Assembly (NCBI GenBank): GCA_902544135.1
Contig: CACCBF010000003.1
Span: 62,001-126,000 of the forward strand
Direction of reading: 5' to 3'
DNA: 64,000 nt
Source of the DNA: an uncultured Pelagibacteraceae bacterium
GTDB lineage: Bacteria; Pseudomonadota; Alphaproteobacteria; Pelagibacterales; Pelagibacteraceae
Of this stretch, positions 61,933 to 64,000 are shown piece after piece. The stretch's first letter is position 1; each line of letters starts with the position of its first letter. The position numbers and the translations under genes are program-made. The notes under the pieces are model-generated. The model did not search any database. It saw nothing but the letters and a program-made list of their open reading frames with translations, and was not told the origin of the DNA.

Positions 61933-62391
61933 TTATTGAATTGTCTCCGATGAAACTACATTAATAATTATCTCAGCATCAACTTCTGAGTGTAGGCTTA
62001 TTTTTACCTTAAACTTTCCAGTTGATTTTATATCTTTTATTGGCTGAATCATAGATGGTTTAATTTCTTGATCATCTATTTCTTTTATTAATTTTGAAAT
62101 TTCTGTTGGTTTAACCGAACCGTATAATTCATTATTTTCAGTACATAATTTTTCAATTTTATATTCTTTTTTATTTATCTTTTCTTCGATTTTTTTCGCT
62201 TCTTGTTTTTTTTCGTTGTCTTTTTTTGAAAGTTCAGACTTAATTTTTTCTACTTTGGTAACATTTTCCTTGGATGCGTATAAAGCTTTATTGTTTGCAA
62301 TTAGGAAATTTCTAGCAAATCCTCTTTTAACATCTATTATTTCACCTATAGAGCCAATTTTTTTTAAATTTTCAAGCAAGATTACCTTCAT
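61933..62391 (-). CDS. rplI: 50S ribosomal protein L9
   Basis: A 152-residue L9. The N-terminal rRNA-binding domain MKVILLENLKKIGSIGEIID and VKRGFARNFLI is standard, followed by the long connecting helix (rich in Lys and Glu, about 40-80) and the C-terminal domain with LYGSV. It binds domain V of 23S rRNA and helps to hold reading frame. It is 1 base downstream of rpsR. Confidence 0.97.
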   Translation of the reverse strand: MKVILLENLKKIGSIGEIIDVKRGFARNFLIANNKALYASKENVTKVEKIKSELSKKDNEKKQEAKKIEEKINKKEYKIEKLCTENNELYGSVKPTEISKLIKEIDDQEIKPSMIQPIKDIKSTGKFKVKISLHSEVDAEIIINVVSSETIQ

Positions 62392-62392
62392 A

Positions 62393-62665
62393 TTATATTA
62401 ACGCTAAATTTCTAGCTCTTTTGATAGATAACGATAACTCCCTTTGTTTTTTTTGACTAACATTAGTAATTCGTGATGGAAGGATTTTACCGTTTTCAGA
62501 AGTGTACTTTTTTAATAATTTTATATTTTTATAATCAATAGTTGGAGCACCTTTAACAGAAAGAGGACAGCTTTTTTTAAATTTGTATTTATTCGGTTGA
62601 AAAATGCTAAGTTTAGCAAAATTACTTTGTTTATTTTTTTTATTTCCTAATTGTTTTTTTGGCAT
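62393..62665 (-). CDS. rpsR: 30S ribosomal protein S18
   Basis: A 90-residue S18. [48 protein letters not shown] is the typical C-terminal core (split here only to name it: [27 protein letters not shown]). The N-terminal extension is basic. It forms a pair with S6 in the platform of the small subunit. A CPLSV segment carries one Cys. Confidence 0.96.
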   Translation of the reverse strand: MPKKQLGNKKNKQSNFAKLSIFQPNKYKFKKSCPLSVKGAPTIDYKNIKLLKKYTSENGKILPSRITNVSQKKQRELSLSIKRARNLALI

Positions 62666-62672
62666 GATCTAT

Positions 62673-63017
62673 TTATTTATTTTCTTTTTCTGAATTTTCT
62701 TTTTTATTGAAATAATTGGTTTTCAAATCAAATTTCTTAACTTTAACTGTTAGGTATCTTAAAAGTTTCTTGTCTAGAGACTCATTTTTTTCTAATTCAT
62801 TTATTACCTGACCATTACATTTGATCTTAAAATGTATATAGCTACCTTTTTTATTTTTTTTAATTAAATATGAAAGATTTAATAAACCCCAGTTTTCAGT
62901 TTTAACTATTTCACCATCATTTTTTTCAACAATTTTTGAATATTTTTCAGTAAGTTGCTGAATATCACTTGGTGAAGCGTCTTGTCTTGCTATAATTGTA
63001 TGTTCGTATAAATTCAT
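62673..63017 (-). CDS. rpsF: 30S ribosomal protein S6
   Basis: A 114-residue S6. NLYEHTIIARQDASPSDIQQL opens it, ENWGLLNLSYLIKKNKKGSYI is the conserved centre and LRYLTVKVKKFD the last strand; a short Lys/Glu tail follows. It binds S18 and the central domain of 16S rRNA. First gene of the rpsF-rpsR-rplI operon. TATAAT on the minus strand at 63048-63053 gives a short leader of about 24 bases, with no room for a long S6:S18 leader structure. Confidence 0.96.
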   Translation of the reverse strand: MNLYEHTIIARQDASPSDIQQLTEKYSKIVEKNDGEIVKTENWGLLNLSYLIKKNKKGSYIHFKIKCNGQVINELEKNESLDKKLLRYLTVKVKKFDLKTNYFNKKENSEKENK

Positions 63018-63047
63018 TTAAACTTTCTAAAAAAATGAGGATATACT

Positions 63048-63053
63048 ATTATA
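63048..63053 (-). promoter_or_regulatory. -10 element for the rpsF operon
   Basis: A consensus TATAAT on the minus strand 30 bases before the rpsF start codon. The -35 region is weak (TTTAAC about 17 bases further upstream). It lies in the 83-base spacer shared with divergent fabD. Confidence 0.5.
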
Positions 63054-63100
63054 AATCTTTAATTACAATAGTTAAAAGTTTTGAAAAATAGGTTTTTTTT

Positions 63101-64000
63101 ATGTTTTCAGTAATTTTCCCAGGTCAAGGGTCTCAATTAGTTGGAATGGGAAAAGAGCTCTATGATAAATTTAATATAGTAAAAGACCTTTTTAAACAGG
63201 CAGACGACACATTAAATTTTTCTATTTCTAAGCTTATCCTGGAAGGGCCAAAAGAAGAATTAGATTTAACAGCAAATACACAACCAGCAATATTTTTAAT
63301 AAGTTATTCAATATTTAATTTAGCAAAAAATGAATTCAACTTAGATTTAAATAAAGCAAAATATTTTGCGGGACACTCTTTAGGAGAATATTCGGCATTA
63401 TCATGTGCAGGATATCTGGATTTTTCAGATACTTTAAAAATATTAAGAATTAGAGGGGATGCTATGCAAAACTCCGTACCTAAAGGACAGGGAGGGATGG
63501 TTGTGGTATTGGGTTCAACAGTTGATGAGATTGAGAGAATTTTAATGGAAAATAAAGAAAATTTAAAAGCGCAAATCGCAAATGATAATTCTGAAGGTCA
63601 AATTGTTTTGAGCGGAAAAAATAAAGACTTAGAAAAATTAATTCAAATTTTTAAGGTTAGTTCAATTAAAAATATTAAACTTCCTGTAAGCGCACCCTTT
63701 CACTGCGAACTAATGAATAATGCTACAAAAATTATGAAAGAAGAGTTAAATAAACTTAATTTTAAAGATGGGCAAAATAAATTAATTTCAAACGTTACTG
63801 CTAATGAGATTAAAGACCAAGATGAGCTTAAAAATCTCTTAATTAAGCAAATAGAAAATAGAGTTAGATGGAGAGAAAGCGTGATTAATATGATAGAAAA
63901 TGATGTAGACCATTTTATAGAAATTGGACCTGGGAAAGTTTTGTCAGGTTTGGTAAAAAGAATTAATAGAAATGTTAAAATTGATACAATTAATTCTCAA
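63101..64000 (+). CDS. fabD: Malonyl-CoA-acyl carrier protein transacylase (3' end outside window)
   Basis: The frame is open from the ATG at 63101 to the last base, 300 codons without a stop. It starts FSVIFPGQGSQLVGMG, with GHSLGEYSAL holding the nucleophile Ser93, and SAPFHCELM the catalytic His; a conserved RGDAMQ with the substrate Arg is in between. The late IGPGKVLSGL is the last family motif, so only a few residues are probably missing. It loads malonyl groups onto acyl carrier protein for fatty acid synthesis. Divergent from rpsF. Confidence 0.95.
   Translation, partial: MFSVIFPGQGSQLVGMGKELYDKFNIVKDLFKQADDTLNFSISKLILEGPKEELDLTANTQPAIFLISYSIFNLAKNEFNLDLNKAKYFAGHSLGEYSALSCAGYLDFSDTLKILRIRGDAMQNSVPKGQGGMVVVLGSTVDEIERILMENKENLKAQIANDNSEGQIVLSGKNKDLEKLIQIFKVSSIKNIKLPVSAPFHCELMNNATKIMKEELNKLNFKDGQNKLISNVTANEIKDQDELKNLLIKQIENRVRWRESVINMIENDVDHFIEIGPGKVLSGLVKRINRNVKIDTINSQ

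Noticed and set aside
63018..63100. An S6:S18 autoregulatory leader RNA before rpsF
   Set aside because: The predicted leader is only about 24 bases from the TATAAT element and shows no stem with the expected loop.
1..64000. tRNA, rRNA, CRISPR, transposase or integrase genes and attachment sites
   Set aside because: I read all spacers and saw no cloverleaf, spacer-repeat array, transposase motif or flanking direct repeat; the islet next to recA has no visible integrase or target duplication.

Overview
The window looks like a chromosomal segment of a streamlined marine alphaproteobacterium of the SAR11 clade (Candidatus Pelagibacter and relatives). I infer this from the strong A+T bias in nearly every codon, the almost complete absence of spacer DNA (many neighbours overlap by 1-20 bases), the tandem glycine riboswitch in front of gcvT, and the gene content: TRAP transporter, many DMT-family permeases, PEP carboxylase, NAD-formate dehydrogenase and class II glutamate-cysteine ligase. 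No tRNA, rRNA, CRISPR array, insertion sequence or integrase was found. No stretch longer than 300 bases lacks a gene; the two largest gaps (12585-12782 and 33014-33213) hold a regulatory region and a riboswitch.

Layout. 1-5345: end of a membrane glycosyltransferase, a GT2 glycosyltransferase, ppc, and a PL5 alginate-lyase-like secreted protein. 5338-7021 (minus): umuC and umuD, with a perfect GTTC-N7-GTTC SOS box beside the umuD start. 7178-10120: cupin, GFA-type zinc protein, glycerate-kinase-like P-loop protein, TolC-family outer membrane protein. 10128-12584 (minus): a four-gene islet of accessory character (XRE regulator, unknown 123-aa protein, GIY-YIG-domain protein, 66-aa DUF4177-like protein) lodged beside recA. 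12783-17904: recA, alaS, icd. 17974-25693: psd, pssA, a glycosyltransferase, rlmE, a guaB lacking its CBS module, a TPR protein, guaA, an FkbM methyltransferase, panB. 25690-32144: TerC protein, TRAP dctPQM with an intercistronic hairpin, and the 5-oxoprolinase genes pxpA (minus) and pxpBC (plus). 33051-37567: glycine riboswitch and gcvT-gcvH-gcvP. 37571-42551: FAD oxidoreductase, DUF1365, Cfa-like methyltransferase, DUF3833 lipoprotein, short-chain dehydrogenase and TspO, a lipid-modification cluster. 42555-50129: DAO-family oxidoreductase, SelO, exported MsrA, formate dehydrogenase, HPP protein, IscU-like scaffold, DMT permease, amidinotransferase. 50145-60426 (minus): coiled-coil protein, MFS and DMT permeases, gshB, gshA, an HD protein, purF, cvpA, an RND/MMPL exporter. 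60448-63017 (minus): dnaB, rplI, rpsR, rpsF. 63101-64000: fabD, cut by the window end.

How the genes work together. The glycine cleavage system, gated by a glycine-sensing leader, feeds one-carbon units into folate; formate dehydrogenase can oxidise formate derived from them to CO2 and NADH. Glutathione synthesis, MsrA, SelO and the Cfa-like lipid cluster fit oxidative or light stress. recA with umuDC form an SOS set. The most unusual parts are the islet next to recA with its own operator-like repeats, the putative furan or modified fatty acid cluster, the PL5 lyase homologue in a genome type not known for polysaccharide degradation, and the CBS-less IMP dehydrogenase.
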